Of a DNA stretch of 64,000 bases, positions 24,801-36,189 are shown piece by piece. The translations under genes were made by a program, and so were the position numbers. The stretch lies in contig CP136895.1 of assembly GCA_034359265.1 (NCBI GenBank), forward strand, positions 560,501-624,500. Direction: 5' to 3'. Origin of the DNA: Canna indica. Taxonomy: Eukaryota > Streptophyta > Magnoliopsida > Zingiberales > Cannaceae. The notes below the pieces were generated by a model. The model made no database searches. It was given only the letters and a program-made list of their open reading frames with translations, and was not told the origin of the DNA. Numbering within the stretch: position 1 is the stretch's first letter; each line of letters opens with the position of its first letter.

Positions 24801-27800
24801 ATGATTTATTTTTGGTCATTATGATCAAATTTATCTCCATAGTTGGCTTCTCAAACTAGATTTATAATTTGATAAGTAGAGCCTATGTCACAGTTTGTAT
24901 GAGTGCAAAAATACATGGATAATGATAACACAGAAATTTACTTGGTATCTTGCACGAAAATGATGTTAACATGCTAGAAATAAAAAGGAATTGCAAGCAA
25001 TTTGCATTATATAATATGTCTTCATGAGGTACTAAATCTTGGTTTGAATAATTATCACTTATTTGATTTCAGACAACTTGCATATTTGTCCAGCTTGGTT
25101 TTAGTGCATATTTGTCCATCTTGGTTTGAATAACTAAAAAGACTTAGTGAGGTTTGGGTAAGAAAGGAAAGGGGAAGAATGACAACAGAAGAGGAAAAGA
25201 AAAACGAAGTTGAAGGGCAAAGCTATACATAATAATTTTGTAGCATGTCATTCTATAATGCAGGAATCAAACCTGTTGTTTGATTGACTGATCCGTGTTG
25301 GCCAACCCTTTCTTATAGTGTCTGATAACTAGTTTGCTTATGGTAATTCCAGTGTCTGAGCATAACCCTTTTTTTCACGGAAATTGAGCAGTGCCAGCAA
25401 GTAAATGGTGGTGCAACCTTAATGTAAAATCTAGATTGATATTTATTTGACATAATTAGTATTAATTAGGAACAATGGTTATTTTTGTTGTTGCTTCTTT
25501 TGACTTTTAACTTTTGCATGTATCATTCAGATTTCTATTCCTTGGTCTAATTCTTTCACAGTTGTTGATTAAAATCTTCAATTAATTCACCCATGGTTTG
25601 TTGCAGGCTAATTTTAATGATATGAACCATCAGTTTGGAAATCAACCTGATAATATAGTGATTAATAAGAATGTTCAACCTCCAAGTTCTTCAAGAAACC
25701 AATTATCTCATGCTTACATGGTATTGTCGAAATGAAGCACTCAGTTTTTGTCAGTATCTTCTATGTTGTAAAGTCGTGTGATATTTTCCTTCTAGGAACC
25801 AGTGATACCTGAGCTTCATCTGCATGGTCAATATCCTATGAATTTGTATGAAAAGTCAACATCTAATCAAAAGATGGATATAAAAGATGCAAATATTACA
25901 CCAAACTCAGAGGTGCCTTATCCATCGGTTATTGAGAAGCAAAAGGAGTTTCCATCTGATAGTTATAGGTTAGATCTTTTTACATCTACAAAGCTTTGTT
26001 ATATTATTTTTGCTGCAGTTATTAGTATCTGGATTCTGAAAAAAAAATTAGATGCTGCATAGTTATGCTATTATGGAAGAAATTTCTAAGGTGACAATTA
26101 AATAAAGGGTTAATTAATGTATCTAGTCCAAACTATGACCATTTTCACAAATCTAGTCCGAACTTTAATTTGTATCAACTACATCCCAAACTATCAAATT
26201 GATATCAATTCTAGCCCGACGTCAAATGCCCGTCAATGCAATCGCATTGACGTTAGGTGCTGACATGGCATATGACTCAGCAAATTAAAAAATATTTTTT
26301 ATTATCACTTGTCCCACAGTAGCATGTAATAAAAAATATTATAATATTATATAAATAGGAAAAATTAATGTATATATCCCAAACTTTGGCCCTTCTAACA
26401 AATCTATCCCAACCTTTAATGTTTTTTCCTAATCTATTCCAAACTTTGGGATTGAAAACAATTGTCTCATTTGAAATTGAATTGAAATTTAGATTACATT
26501 ACAATTATAATCAATCCAAAAGTTTGAATTACATTTCTTCCTTTTTTTTTTATTAAGTTCGATTATTACATTAAGAAAATTAAAACTTGAAATAAAACTC
26601 TTATCTTTTTCATATATTCTTATTATTTATTAAATGTTTAAAATTTTGAAAATAATTTTATAATTATCTATTGAAATTTTATTTTTAAAAATTTGATTTT
26701 CTTATTAATTTTTTATTTAATTATATTATTACATTTCAAAGAAAATCGAAATGCCCAAATTAAACCAATAACTTTCTATATAGTATTATTATTTACCAAA
26801 ATTTTATTTTTTATTTTTTATTTTTTATTCAATTTGGCTATAGCATTTTATTAAAAAAATCAAAATTTCCAATCAAACCAAGACCGTTTTGCTTATATTA
26901 TTATTTATTAAATATTTAACATTATGATTATATTTTATTTAGTGTCTAACAAAATTTGGCATTTTAAATTTGATTTTTTTAATTTTGTATTGATTTTCTT
27001 ATTCAATCCGATTATAGTATTTTAAAAAAAATTAAAAATTTGAACCAAATCAATATATTTTACTAATAATATTATTATATATCATGCATTTAACATTATT
27101 TATATTGTATTTAATTTGTTTTAGTATTTAATTTTCTTCATAAAATTTCTTTATTTTACTACAAATTTTTATTTTTAAATAATACAAAATCTCAAATGAA
27201 ATTTATATATAACGACTATAAATTAATTTTGGTTAAATTAGACATGAGATTCTTTGAGGTGTTAAAAGGTTTTTCGTGTAATTTTTTTAAAGGAAAAAGA
27301 ATTTGGTGAAATCGGATATGGAATTATCGGATAAAGTGAGAGTTTTGATGTATTTTAAAAAAACATTTGTCTTCAAAAATTATAATTATTGTCAATCCCA
27401 AAGTTTGGGATAGATTAAGGTGAAAGATAAAATGTTGGGATAGATTTGTTACAAGGACCAAGGTTTGGGATAGATACATTAATTTCCCTATTTATATAAT
27501 ATTATAATATTTTTTATTACATGCTGACGTGGCCCAAGTGATAAAAAAAATATTTTTTAATTTGCTGAGTCAGATGCCACGTTAGTACCTAACGGTTGCA
27601 TTGACGGGCATCTGACGCCGGGCTAGAATTGATATCAATTTGATAGTTCGGGATGTAATTGATACAAATTAAAGTTCGGGCTAGATTTGTGAAAATGGTC
27701 ATAGTTGGGCTAGATACATTAATTAATCCTTAAATAAATGGTAAATTACACTGACCTCCCCTCTATTTGTCCAGGTGACACTCACCTTCCCGGTAGCTAA

Positions 27801-30800
27801 CGGTGTTAAATGGAGTCTGTTAGTAATGTGATTTCTCTCTTATGCCCTTTGTTGAAAAATCATTAAAATACATGCATAAAATAATTGAATAAATATTTTA
27901 AAAATAAAAAGTTGAAATGAATTATTTTATTTTTAAAATAAATTTCTTGAGAGAAATAAAAATGACATAAGGGTATTTTTGTCATTTAAAATAAGAAAAA
28001 GCTGCAAATATTTCAAAAATGTCACTAGTAAGCATGTGCAGTGCACATGACAAACACTCCACTAACAGTTTTCGTTAGTAAGGGAGGTCTGTGTAATCTT
28101 TTACAAAACTCAGAGGACAAAGTTACAAATAGAGGGGAAATAGAGGGGAGGTGTAATTTCACTAAACTTTAGGGGAGGCCGAGGCCAGTGTAATTTACCC
28201 TTAAATAAAAGAGCAGTAGGAAGAATTTTCTTTGCAGCCCCCCTCTTTCAGGTTCTGACTAATAATCTTTTACATTTGTATTCTATATTACTTTTACTGT
28301 GACAAACATAAGTAGAGATGAGATCAACATGACCAAGTCCACTGAGCAGGACATAGTTTCAAATTTCAAAATGATACTGAATTTGAAAAAAGAACATATG
28401 TTTAAGGTTTATACTCCGGAGGTATACTGTTCCATATTGAGTTGCTCTTTCCCATAAACCAAGGAGCTCTAGCCATCTGTATTATTCGTATTTCTGCTTA
28501 CTTTTTCTTATTCATTATTTCAGTAAATTGATGCAGAATTGGTTTGACGGTGAGACTCTTCCAAGCACATATCTAGTTATTTTTGCTATATCAATGGGTC
28601 TTCTTGGTTAGAGGCTAAATTAAGCTCTTTTCCATTCTAAATAAGTAGACTAAGCAGTCGTGTTAGTCAGATTGCTATTTTCCAATGGTGCTCTGTGGTA
28701 TATGTCACTTGACACTGTAGCATTGAATAAACTTTGGATTCAGCAATGTTCATTTTTAACTTTTCTTGATATGTGGCAGATCAAAGATTGTTTTTTGAGT
28801 TATTTATTTGTTTGCTTCATACATTCCAAAGCCATAAGAAACTACAAAGGATAATTATGGATTTCTATTCTCAAATATAACTTAATGTAAGATTGATAGT
28901 TCAACTTAGGTCAAAACTAAATTTCGAATAATGGTCATTACAACTCGACTGCTTGAATAGCAGAAAATTTTAGCTGCCCATCACGAGGTAAGCTATTAGA
29001 TGATCTGGGAAATATACATAAATTATGAGAAGATGGGGGAAAATCTGTTAATATGATTAAAATATCTTCAAATGGGGCCATTTGGTGCAATACAAGGGGG
29101 ATAGATAATTGAAGAGAACTTGGATAGAAGTAATGAAAGAGAAGCAACGTCTTTTAGATGAAAGAATATTTCTTATGGTATGCTAATTGAATAATTGGTA
29201 TGAACCTGTTAAATTTGATTGGCTGAGCTACTATTGCAAAAGCTTAAGCTGTTCGTAAGAGGCTGAGTCTAACATTATATCCTTAACAAGTACATATAAG
29301 CTAAATGAAAAAGGTGTATGATTATTCTTGTTTGCCTGTCCTTAAGTGCTATGTGGAGATTCTGTAATTCTGAGAAATGTGAATCCCATTCGTTCTTATA
29401 TTTTAAATCATCAGACTGCTCCTCCTAAGGAAGCAAAATTTTCTTTTGCTCATTTATGAATCATATTTTGCAGGGAAGTTGGTGCTGGTGCTCCTCTACA
29501 TATGCCAACAATGACTGATAACCAAGGATCCTTTATTTCAGAAGGTATTGAAAGGGTAAACTGATATTAAATTGCACAATGGACTTTGCTCTCGATGATC
29601 AATGTGATTCTACTCACCTAACTTCTAAAACATGACTAGCAGGTGAATTTGACTTACCTGCTATAGTAGGGTTTCAAATATATGGAGAGGCTCAACCTGG
29701 ACGCAAGTTACTAGCTTGTGGATATCCAACAAATGGTACTACACTTTGTATCTTTCAGGTACTTGACTTTGACTTGCTTTTTCTTACTGTCTGTTTAAAT
29801 GAGGTATTAAGCCCATATATTGTTTTTGCATTTACTTGAGACTGTATGGGATTGTCTTTATAGTGGGTTCGCGAACTTGATGATGGCACTAGGCAGTATA
29901 TTGAAGGTAACCTTAGATAGGACTTTGCTTTTGTGGGATTAGATGGTAATGTAGTTTTAATAATTTCAATATTGCTTCAACTTATTTTTACTTGTTCATA
30001 TGGACTTTCACACACAGGGGCCACTGTTCCCGAATATGTGGTAACGGCAGATGATGTTGACACTATTCTTGCCGTAGATTGCACCCCTATTGATGAAAGT
30101 GGCCGTCAGGTGTCTTTCTTGAATTAACTTAGCAGTGATGTCTTATCTTTTTTCCATCAAAATTGTCATTTTTGTTATTGTAGACTATCTTCTTTCTAGT
30201 AAGTTAAATGATTGAACATTAATCTGGCACATTATGCTATCTGATTATTGTGCGCTTCGTTGCTTTTGTGAGCATGGCATGTTTAAAGTGGATGCTTTGC
30301 TTGGTAAACATGCTTTGAATGATTAAATCTTGTGCATTTAAAAAATTGACTTGGGAAATAGATGGTTTGATATAAATAGGTTGTTAAATTTTTCACTTAT
30401 TATCACTGATATATACATATTTTTTGTTTGCACATTCCAATCAGCATGTATGGGTGTTGTCAATATGGAGCTTCATCCAATAGCAAGAAAGCATATTTCT
30501 GGATTTATAGTTGTAAAGTTTAAGATTGGGTTCTGTTCCAATTAAAGATTCTTCATGTCAAATAATAAAAACAATATATTCTACATGTAATAAGTGCATG
30601 ATTTGCAATAGGAGAATAGTAGTGGATTAAAAGAATAGTTTTATTGCCTCTTATATAAAACCTACCACCTTTAGAGCTATTTTTTAACAAGAAATTATGC
30701 TTGTTACCCAACAAATGGAGCTAGATTTTTGCTACAATCTGATTTATAGTCTTCTAAGACCAAGTCATCAATATCAATTACCTCAATTACCTGTATATGC

Positions 30801-33800
30801 ATTCCTTTCTCATGCATGAATGAGTACTGAAATTGAGTGTCATATACCTCAATAGTCCAACGTGCATATTGACAAGTATACATGATGCTCCTAGCTTATG
30901 GTAAGTTAAAGCTTTAGGTTTTCAAAGATTTGAAGCAGAGGTAAGAAATAATCTATGTTTTCAAATAAAATAATCAACTATTCCAAATTCCACCTCTAAA
31001 GCCTCAACCTATCATACAGAAAATCTGAGGCTTTTAGCATATCCAATCTAAGCTTGCTAAGAATTTTTGTTAGCCTTGAAGTCAGCTTGAGTTCTATGCA
31101 AATAAAAATCTCACTGTTCATATTCAGCCCTCTCAGAACTCTGCTTCAGATAAGCCTCATCGGTTACATAAACCAGCTAGGGTAGCTAATCTCATGTGAA
31201 GTTCCATCTTTTCCTAAATATATTTGTGGCAGTTTGTATTTTTTTTTGTTAGGAATCAGTAATCTTTCATCACATGATTTTTTTTTTCACTTTAATATAA
31301 TTTATATGTATGATAGAGTCCATTATAATTGTGATTTATTTATTATCTTCATTTAGGGTGATCTGGTGAGGCAGTTTGCGAATAATCAAAAGATAACATG
31401 TGGTAAGTATGTGTTGCATTTGGGCACTGCTATCCTTATTATGGATAGTGTTTTCAGATGTGATATCTGACTATCTTATGGCCCTTCTTCTATTATAATT
31501 TTAGATTCCATATACTTGGGAACATGTGTGGGCAATGGACATTTGGCAATACTATAATTATATGAGATAATTATAGGTATATAAAATTCTTTTTTGTTTA
31601 AGAATGCTAATAATTCAATAAAGTAACCATTACCTAAAATAGGATTCCAATATCACAAATTCAGTATGGTTGGTCTACTTGTTAAGTTTATCGTAGTTAA
31701 GAATTTTGAAGCAAATCAGTCTCTTATAAATTTAGGATTATTAAATTTTGTGGCATTTCCTTTTATTCTGAAGAAATTCAAACCCCTTAGACAACTTGCT
31801 TGGATGTCTTAAGTCTTAACCAACTATACTAAGAATTAGTTGATATGCTCTCTCCATTTGGCTGGAAACATTTATGCCACAAAATGTTACTTTTAACCCC
31901 AAAAAGCTGCACTGCAAGTGCATACTTTACTATGCTAGTCCAATGTCCTTACAGAACAACATCAATAGAAATTAGATATTAAATGTAGAACTTCATGTCC
32001 TCGATTCTACTGGAATGCAGTGCCTTAATGTAATTTTTTTCTTAAAAAATGAGGGGTGCATGAGTATGCATGACTGCCAGAGCAGCCAGAGCTAGATTGC
32101 TGTAGCCTTTAAAATTGATTTGGAATTGCCATGGATGGACCAAATAGAAACCTAACCTGGAAATTTAGGGTAAAGATGGATGATTTTTGGGCATTGGCTG
32201 ATTGCATGTTGAAGAGGTTACAAAATTATTTCAATTTTCAGGTCAACGAAGACAAGGAAATGAGTAGAAAACTAAAACAAGTGAGATAGATAATCGGCAA
32301 CTTCACAAAGATATCATGCCTTCACAACACCTCTATACATAAAAAATGGTTGTTCCTTTCATTAATTTTTCATAAACTTAACTGAACTAACTCTTTTATA
32401 TTTGGAAAGATGGTATCGATTTGCTTACAAATCATCCTGCTCTCGCAAGATTTCCTAGTTAAAAAGTGAGGCTTTTAATTATCTGAATAGCTTTAGAGCT
32501 CCTCTTTGCCAATGTGAATCTGATAGAAATTGAAATTAAGAATGGGACTTCAAGAAGAACTTCAAATACTCCTAAATTAACGCCTTATATCAAGCAAGCA
32601 TCAATATGGCATTTAAGTACTCATGTGGGGCTCCAAACAAGCTAAGTTGCTGGTTTTGAACTGAAAATAATATGGGCGGGATGCTACATTCTCATCAAGC
32701 TAGTGAATGGTGGACTTAATAAAGCAGTTTCCCCTAATGACCCTTTCAGTGTTTTAACCTTTAAGTGTTCATTTTTTGATGTTTACATGGCCATCTAAAT
32801 CTAATTGTCATTCCACAGATCCGGAGATGAAGCATTATATTGATAGCTGTATTTCTGCAGGCAAAGCAGTATTCAATGTCAAGCTATTGGTATGTGTGTC
32901 TCCTACATTTATTAGTTTAATTATCTCTCATGTTTGCATGCTAAGTCCGTCTTTGTTTTTAGATACTACATATGGTATTACGAATTAGTTGCAGCTCAAA
33001 AATCTTGTAATACATTTTTGATGTTTTACTAGTACTTAAAGTATTAACTTACATTCTTTCCTCTTTCTAGACTCTCACTTCCTAAATCTGTAGAGTTTTG
33101 TTCTTGCTCATGGGTGTGTGCCTGGCAGTGGTGCTCCCTTTTGTATTTGCACTTAATGGGCAATCTCTAACAGGCACAAAAGGTTATGTTCCTTCATAAA
33201 GAAGGGAAATAGTTGAAAGGCTAATTCCATAGAAGAGTGAAGATTTATAGGGTCCTTAATTTTCTTCGGAGTGTGGGTAGCATGGATATTCACAAATAAA
33301 AGTGGTAATTTCTTTCTTATTGATTGTAAGTAACTTTAGGTTTCTATAATCTGTCTAAAACTTTGTGAGATTAGACATGGATCCAACATCTAGATTCTAG
33401 AAGCAAGAGTTCATACCGAAACAAAATGGCCTGAAGATTAGAAGTTAATTACAGACAGCTTCATAGCTCTCACCAATGCACAATCTGGGAGCGGGTTACC
33501 TTTCATAGCAAAGAAGATATTTCCATGACAAGAATACAAGTTAAATATATAAAATTTGTCGTGAGGCGCACTTTAAACAATTGTAGTAACTATTCATGAA
33601 TGATGTAACAAGTTCGACATAATTGATATCTATGCTCCAGCTCGAAGGGAAGTTCTAAGTCTTTATATATTTCTTATTTCTTGCTTTTCTATATAATAGG
33701 TAGTTCTCCTATTTCTTAGGAGTTTGGCTTGTTTTTCTCCATATTTTTCTCCTACTCTTCTCCTACATGCTTAGACATTAGACTATGTGAAATCTTCTTC

Positions 33801-35275
33801 ACGATTTTTTTTTTTAGTTTCTTGATTATAGGATTTTCATCAGATGAATGCTACATCCATGTAGAGAGGGTGACTCTTCTTATAAAGAGAAGGTTGCTCT
33901 ATTTTGATTTGATAAACTAGGGCTCCAGTTGCGTAAACAACCTTTGTCTTACGCAAGGGTAAAGCCTGCAATGCTGCATACATTAGTCCTCTGGAGGCTT
34001 ACATTGGCTGGAGCCTCACCTTGGGATTGCTCTGAAGTACCATCCATGGAAACGCAAATGCATCTACTTACATTAATTTATTCTTTTACATTGATTGAGC
34101 CTAAATGGTCTACGAATCCTCCTACTCACTTTGGTTTCTGTATAGATTGATTCTTCTGACTGGGAGCAAGCAGTTTTGCTTTTGAAACGATCCACCTATC
34201 TGATTAAGGCCAAAAGCACAGATAGAGTGGTAGTGGAAGAAAAATATTCACAAGATCTAAAAGTAAGTATATTATAAGAGGCAATTTGTGCTGATATTGG
34301 TATATGATACTTCCATTAATGACATTTTGTTATTTGCTGTAATTGAATTCACAGATTAAAGTTCCACTTGGTTACACGACCCAGTTTGTCCTGACCTGCT
34401 CAGAAGGAATTAATCTACCACTTAGCACGGATGGAACTTCTCAGCCACATAATTTGGAGAATGATGTGAGGTCAGTTCATTCAAGCAAGCTGCTGTTGTT
34501 TGTTCAACCATGTGTTTTCTTTTTCTGTCATGCTCAGATGGCATTGCTCAAGTTTCTCATGTTTAATTTCTTATGTAACTTGTGCAGGTTTCGTGATATT
34601 ATTGTGCTTACCATGAGATATTTCCAGTCTAAGGTGAGTTTCTTAGTGCAAGTGCTCTTTCATGTGTAGAAGACTAGAAGGTGCTAGTTTTTGTTGATGC
34701 ATTCACTTTTTCCAGCTTTCTTTAAATTTTTTAACAATTTTAGAAGCTAGGAATGAATGAAAAGGAAATCCTGAATGGTTCAACACACACATGAAATATT
34801 TCAGAAGACACAATCAACTATGAGACCGTGCTTTGGAGCTAGTTGCATATATAAGCAAACTAGTGAATTTGCTTAGTAATAAATTAAGTCCTTTGTTTTT
34901 GGTAGGGTTGTAAGACGAGAAAATGGGAATAAATTTTTCGGTTTAACATCACTCTTAATCATGACAGGCTATTTCTTTATCTAACCTAAAGCAGCAACAA
35001 TCTAGCAACAACCTAAAGCTTAATTCATGTATCATATATAACCAAATGAAGAGATGAAAAAACTTCTTATAATGACACTTCATTAGTAATTAATCTATCT
35101 AGTTTGCTTGTAAAAGCTTGATGTAGTCATCTATAATATTGTCAATCCTCTAATTTCAGGCATATTTTATCCTAGAACGTTTTGTTTATTTTTTTTAACA
35201 AGTACATATGCTAGCTCCTGATACTGAGTCAGTTTCTTGCAGGCCCTAGATGCTAAAAGGAAAGTCAAGGTGTAG
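18803..35275 (+). CDS. Coiled-coil protein with A9/Ig-like domain (AIR9/SCAB-like C-terminus)
   Basis: Nineteen coding exons: 18803-18960, 19066-19168, 19228-19305, 19419-19478, 19561-19665, 21167-21277, 24633-24671, 25607-25720, 25796-25968, 29474-29544, 29643-29758, 29864-29906, 30018-30109, 31357-31402, 32819-32889, 34146-34262, 34355-34470, 34588-34633, 35243-35275. All junctions are GT-AG, phases agree, and the sum is 1692 bases (563 aa). Residues about 95-180 form a charged coiled coil (EEEILLLRKEVNDAYINELH). Residues about 338-430 form a domain with WVRELDDGTRQYIEGATVPE and VVTADDVDTILAVDCTPID, like the A9 repeats of AIR9 and the Ig domain of the actin-binding SCAB proteins. The C-terminus has a PH-like flavour (YLIKAKSTDRVVVEEKYSQD). 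Association with cytoskeleton is only an inference. The start is the first in-frame ATG of its exon. Introns hold many transposons. No lesion is seen. Confidence 0.85.
21940..22207 (-). mobile_element. Possible 3' LTR of the adjacent Copia remnant
   Basis: Lies just downstream of the Copia pol end when read on the minus strand. It contains CTATATAAGGAGAG (about 22131-22144), a TATA-like box in the minus orientation as LTR promoters have. The boundaries are unclear because a TRIM splits this region from the pol remnant. Confidence 0.35.
22208..22543 (-). mobile_element. Complete TRIM (miniature LTR retrotransposon)
   Basis: Two direct terminal repeats of about 115 bases (22208-22322 and 22430-22543) share AATTAGTGGGCCTAACTCC and AAGCAATGTGGGACTTAACA. 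Read on the minus strand each is TGTTAAGTCCCACATTGC...AACA. A 13-base primer-binding site TGGTATTAAAGCC (22417-22429, minus) directly adjoins the LTR and matches the initiator tRNA-Met site at 11 of 13 bases. A purine tract GAAGAGGGTG precedes the other LTR. The five-base target duplication TAAAG is perfect (22203-22207 and 22544-22548). The element has no coding capacity. It sits in intron 6 of the A9-domain gene, inside a Copia remnant. Confidence 0.92.
22544..23235 (-). mobile_element. Copia remnant: end of RT and RNase H
   Basis: On the minus strand, in order: a reverse-transcriptase tail (QLVGKLIYLT, about 23210-23180), RNase H (NLVTWKNKKQNITARSS, DNSAIIY; 22993-22772) and the pol end (LVEIFTKALKA; about 22660-22620). 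These are diagnostic of Ty1-copia order. Frames are broken between blocks, so it is dead. It lies antisense within the A9-domain gene intron. Confidence 0.85.
23255..23910 (+). mobile_element. Copia 5' fragment with start of gag
   Basis: A leader-like stretch (AGGGTTTCCCTGATCCTC) is followed by a frame with SIKLNGANYLLLSRPFHLL (about 23707-23763), matching the N-terminal gag motif of plant Copia elements (KLNG.NYLLWS). The frame ends after about 90 codons. Its orientation is opposite to the pol remnant on its left, so it is a different insertion or was inverted. Confidence 0.65.
26107..27729. mobile_element. Mutator-like MITE with ~250-bp TIRs
   Basis: Terminal inverted repeats of about 250 bases (26107-26357 and 27479-27729) begin GGGTTAATTAATGTATCTAG and GGATTAATTAATGTATCTAG. 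A perfect nine-base target duplication TTAAATAAA flanks it (26098-26106 and 27730-27738), the size made by Mutator transposases. The interior is AT-rich and without coding capacity. It lies in intron 9 of the A9-domain gene. Confidence 0.88.
26361..27485. mobile_element. Inner inverted-repeat element nested in the Mutator-like MITE
   Basis: A second pair of inverted repeats of about 110 bases (AAATTAATGTATATATCCC at the left; complement of GGGATAGATACATTAATTT at the right) lies just inside the outer TIRs and shares the ATTAATGTAT start with them. It is either a related element inserted in the middle of the outer one or an inner block of a compound TIR. No separate target duplication could be settled. 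Confidence 0.6.
27739..28200. mobile_element. Second MITE at the same target site
   Basis: Inverted ends TGGTAAATTACACTG (27739) and CAGTGTAATTTACCC (ending 28200), with CTCCCCTCTATTTG-like words in both arms. It is flanked by TTAAATAAA at 27730-27738 and 28201-28209, the same nonamer that flanks the neighbouring MULE. The length is 462 bases with no coding capacity. Confidence 0.85.
28210..29473. other. Rest of intron 9 of the A9-domain gene
   Basis: AT-rich intron sequence to the right of the two elements, ending at the acceptor TTTTGCAG. I see no exon or bounded element here. Confidence 0.5.
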
Positions 35276-36189
35276 ACAATCAGAGGCAATTAATTGTACC
35301 ATTATTTGTTTCTTTTATTTCCCTCTTTTTTACTAATAAACATTCCATGTGCGTTTTTGTTGTTGAGCTTCAATAGGATGCATTTGTGATTTGTCTATAT
35401 ATAGTTCTTTCCTACCAATAGTGGACCTAGTGGTGCTATCAAATATTCAAGCAATAATTACGTAAGATCGTCCTCTCCAAAAAGTAGTTATATGTGTTAT
35501 TCTTTTGATTATGTAAACACGTTCAACGATAATTAAGTTATTTGGTAAATAAAATTAACAATAATATGTAATTGTAAACTGAAATCTCGTATATATAGTT
35601 GTGTTGGCAAACTTTATTCTTGGCTCTCGCGTTAACGAATTCCTTTTCCAATGATTGATTGTTGATAATAGTAATAATATGCGTCTCTTTTCTGAGGACT
35701 CAAGTGATGCCTTTCTAGTACGTACTAGTAGTTACTTTCTCACGACTCATGCTTCGTCGCAAAGCAACCATCATTATGTGTTGTACATACATCTTCAAAG
35801 CATGCATATAATGGTCAGGTAATGACTCTGTACGTAGCCAATTAATATATTAATGAACACCATTGCTTCACCTCCAACTCTCCAAGTATATTTCATTTAC
35901 ATTAATTTGCATAACCAAATATCCAGCTTAATTAGCTCCTCCTATTTTGGTTTTGCCATTCATTCTTTCTGGGAAGATAAGTAAAAGAGAAATCTCACCC
36001 AATATAGATATATATATTTATATTTATATTTATACATGCTTTTATTTGTCTTCATCCATCCGCCTGTTTTTTCAAATATTAATAACAAGTCAATATATTT
36101 CTATTTTTCCATTTAACCTTTTAGTCGACAAATCAAAAGTTGAACGTACGTAGGCCGATTAAAGTTTGACAGAAAATTATTCATTTAAT
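35276..36189. other. 3' untranslated and spacer sequence
   Basis: Begins with the 3' untranslated part of the A9-domain gene (AATAAACATT near 35335 is a candidate polyadenylation signal) and runs into AT-rich spacer. No further gene is seen. Confidence 0.45.
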
